From the NCBI GenBank assembly GCA_014762625.1, contig JABURQ010000012.1, positions 1-64,000 on the forward strand: a stretch of 64,000 nucleotides of DNA, in the 5' to 3' direction. Positions 62,664-64,000 of this stretch are shown here, piece after piece. The translations under genes were made by a program, and so were the position numbers. Position 1 is the stretch's first letter; each line of letters opens with the position of its first letter. The notes under the pieces were generated by a model. That model saw only the letters and a program-made list of their open reading frames with translations, was not told where the DNA came from and did not search any database. Source of the DNA: Planctomycetaceae bacterium (GTDB lineage: Bacteria > Planctomycetota > Planctomycetia > Planctomycetales > Planctomycetaceae).

Positions 62664-64000
62664 ATGTTATCTCGTCTCGGACCGATTGTATTTGCATGCG
62701 CCCTGGTTTTCAGCTTGCAGCAACACACAGCCAACTCACAAGATCCTCCCGCAGTACCATCAAAAACAACGGAAAACAAAAGTGACCTCGTCAGTTCCTC
62801 ATCAGCATCAATCAGCACTCCCAATATGGTGCTAGGGCAACGGCTCGTTCAACTGACTAAGTACATCGAGAAGTCAGCTGAATTACAACGAGTGGTCCTG
62901 AACCTTAAGCCTGAATTTCGCATACGTTCGGTGACGGAATCATCACTTCTTGATGCTCGATTGAAGCGGATCGAAAGGAAGACAGAAGCTCGTGACGAAA
63001 AGCTGAAAAACATTGCTGACCGGATAAAAAAAACAACCAGTAGTTTACAGTCTTACCAAAACTTACCTGGTGATCCGGATGAACCGATCCCCGGAGATGG
63101 TGAAGCTGCTCCAATGCCAAAGGCGGCTCCTCCCGCACCTCCAGCTGACAAAGAAGCTCTGCTTCCAGAGGCGACATACCAGAATCTTGTGCGCCAAGAA
63201 AAGCATGATTCTATCCCTCCGGCAAAGTCTGGTACGAACTGGCTCATTTCGATAAATCAGGCCGGCGCTCAAGCTAATCAAGATAATAAAAAAGAAATTT
63301 TGTCAGAACTGAATCAAATCAAGCAAGAAATCGATTCCATTCGATTGGAGCTAGAGTCCATGATGACTGGAAATGGTTGGGGTGAGCACGAAATACCTGA
63401 CATAATGTTGAGGACAGAAAATGCAGAGCGGTCTCTTGAGCAGGAACGCACAAGCATCGCACGTCCTCTTGAAGCCAAGTTAAAACAGATAGAGCGGATC
63501 GTAAAAGTTTTCGTCAACACTCCTGAAGTGATTTATCTGAATATCGATGGACTCCTTAAACAGCGCGACTATCTGATGGCTCCTGAAGAGGCCATCGGTG
63601 TTGCCCCAGAGGCAGCTTCAGCTGCTCAATGCGCTCCAGGAGGAATTGATCAGTTCTTAAACAATCCGGAAGTCTCTCTTGCCTGGTTAAAGAAAACGCT
63701 GGAGACTGACCTGTCCTGCTTAAGCATGACATTTAACTATATTCAGTTAGAACATCTGTCCTTCCAAGGAACGGTCTCAGATCTTAGAGAACAGGTGACA
63801 TCGATGCTTCAAAACGAAGCTTCACTCGAAGAGTTTTATCAAGAAATGGAAGTCGACGCAGACACCATCATCGTTCAACTCCAGGAAAAAGCGGCCATCT
63901 GGAGAGAAGAGAAACATAATCTCGAAAACACTCTGAATTCCCGGGATGATTCACTCAATCAATATCAAATCAACCTTCGGCTTGTAAACGCCGTGTATGG
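62664..64000 (+). CDS. Exported coiled-coil protein (partial, cut by window end)
   Basis: An ATG at 62664 with GGAGCAGG upstream opens a frame that is still open at base 64000 (445 codons). It begins MLSRLGPIVFACALVFSLQQ, a signal peptide, then a Ser/Pro-rich stretch and long helical segments with high Lys, Glu and Gln (LDARLKRIERKTEARDEKLK; EILSELNQIKQEIDSIRLEL; SLEQERTSIARPLEAKLKQI). Prolines break the coils at about residues 133-160. There are few cysteines. I recognise no domain; it may be an envelope or holdfast-type filament protein. The end is unseen. Confidence 0.7.
   Translation, partial: MLSRLGPIVFACALVFSLQQHTANSQDPPAVPSKTTENKSDLVSSSSASISTPNMVLGQRLVQLTKYIEKSAELQRVVLNLKPEFRIRSVTESSLLDARLKRIERKTEARDEKLKNIADRIKKTTSSLQSYQNLPGDPDEPIPGDGEAAPMPKAAPPAPPADKEALLPEATYQNLVRQEKHDSIPPAKSGTNWLISINQAGAQANQDNKKEILSELNQIKQEIDSIRLELESMMTGNGWGEHEIPDIMLRTENAERSLEQERTSIARPLEAKLKQIERIVKVFVNTPEVIYLNIDGLLKQRDYLMAPEEAIGVAPEAASAAQCAPGGIDQFLNNPEVSLAWLKKTLETDLSCLSMTFNYIQLEHLSFQGTVSDLREQVTSMLQNEASLEEFYQEMEVDADTIIVQLQEKAAIWREEKHNLENTLNSRDDSLNQYQINLRLVNAVY

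Overview
The window comes from a chromosome that looks planctomycetal (Planctomycetota, Planctomycetales-like). The reasons are two secreted DUF1080 (3-keto-disaccharide hydrolase-type) proteins, a secreted squalene-cyclase-repeat protein, a DUF455 ferritin-like protein, a sugar-phosphate isomerase/epimerase-family TIM barrel, large TPR and cadherin/transglutaminase proteins, and a cbb3-type oxidase operon with an unusual subunit set. The species cannot be named from the sequence.

Left chromosomal part (1-18467). A DUF2079 membrane protein is divergent from a ModA/ModB-like transporter pair without an ATPase. Then come a ferritin-like/zinc-ribbon pair, two exported proteins, a short inverted-repeat element (7483-7649) and a GDPD phosphodiesterase. 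From 16983 down to 8947 on the minus strand runs a long, tightly overlapping respiratory operon: di-heme cytochrome lipoprotein, membrane protein, CcoN, CcoO, two tiny membrane proteins, a CcoI-like copper ATPase, a SafE/TauE-like protein and a small membrane protein. No CcoP gene is present. A cupredoxin-like lipoprotein is transcribed divergently from it across a palindrome-bearing promoter region.

Integrated island (18468-37954). A 21-bp perfect direct repeat flanks about 19.5 kb. The right copy is the 3' end of an intact tRNA-Val(UAC) gene; the left copy is a tRNA fragment still followed by what looks like the old tRNA terminator. The island ends with a tyrosine integrase whose reading frame runs through the attachment core. 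The frame of the left core continues into a 108-residue tail, so the excised circle would encode a longer integrase (about 538 residues instead of 443). The island also has an excisionase-like HTH gene, a DnaB-N/AAA replication-type protein and several tiny genes, which makes it look like a satellite-type or integrative replicon. Its cargo is defence-like: a Type III-like restriction/modification operon with dinD inserted between res and mod, a Septu-like ATPase/HNH pair, a PD-(D/E)XK-like protein, a second HNH nuclease, and several unrecognised proteins.

Right chromosomal part (38009-64000). This holds a transglutaminase-like protein, NAD+ synthetase, two DUF1080 proteins, an endonuclease/exonuclease/phosphatase-family protein with an STN-like partner, and an Hsp70 with a zinc-ribbon tail followed by an OSB-synthase-type enolase. 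These are followed by a Rieske protein, glutamate dehydrogenase, an FMN-dependent alpha-hydroxy-acid oxidase, an isomerase/epimerase, a Dabb protein, a Ycf46-like AAA ATPase, a giant TPR protein and a coiled-coil exported protein cut by the window end.

The most interesting points are the integrase split by its own attachment site, the res-dinD-mod operon, the unassigned nuclease cluster in the island, and the short repeat whose ends coincide with TAG stop codons. All functional statements rest on reading the sequence and on remembered family features; no searches were run.
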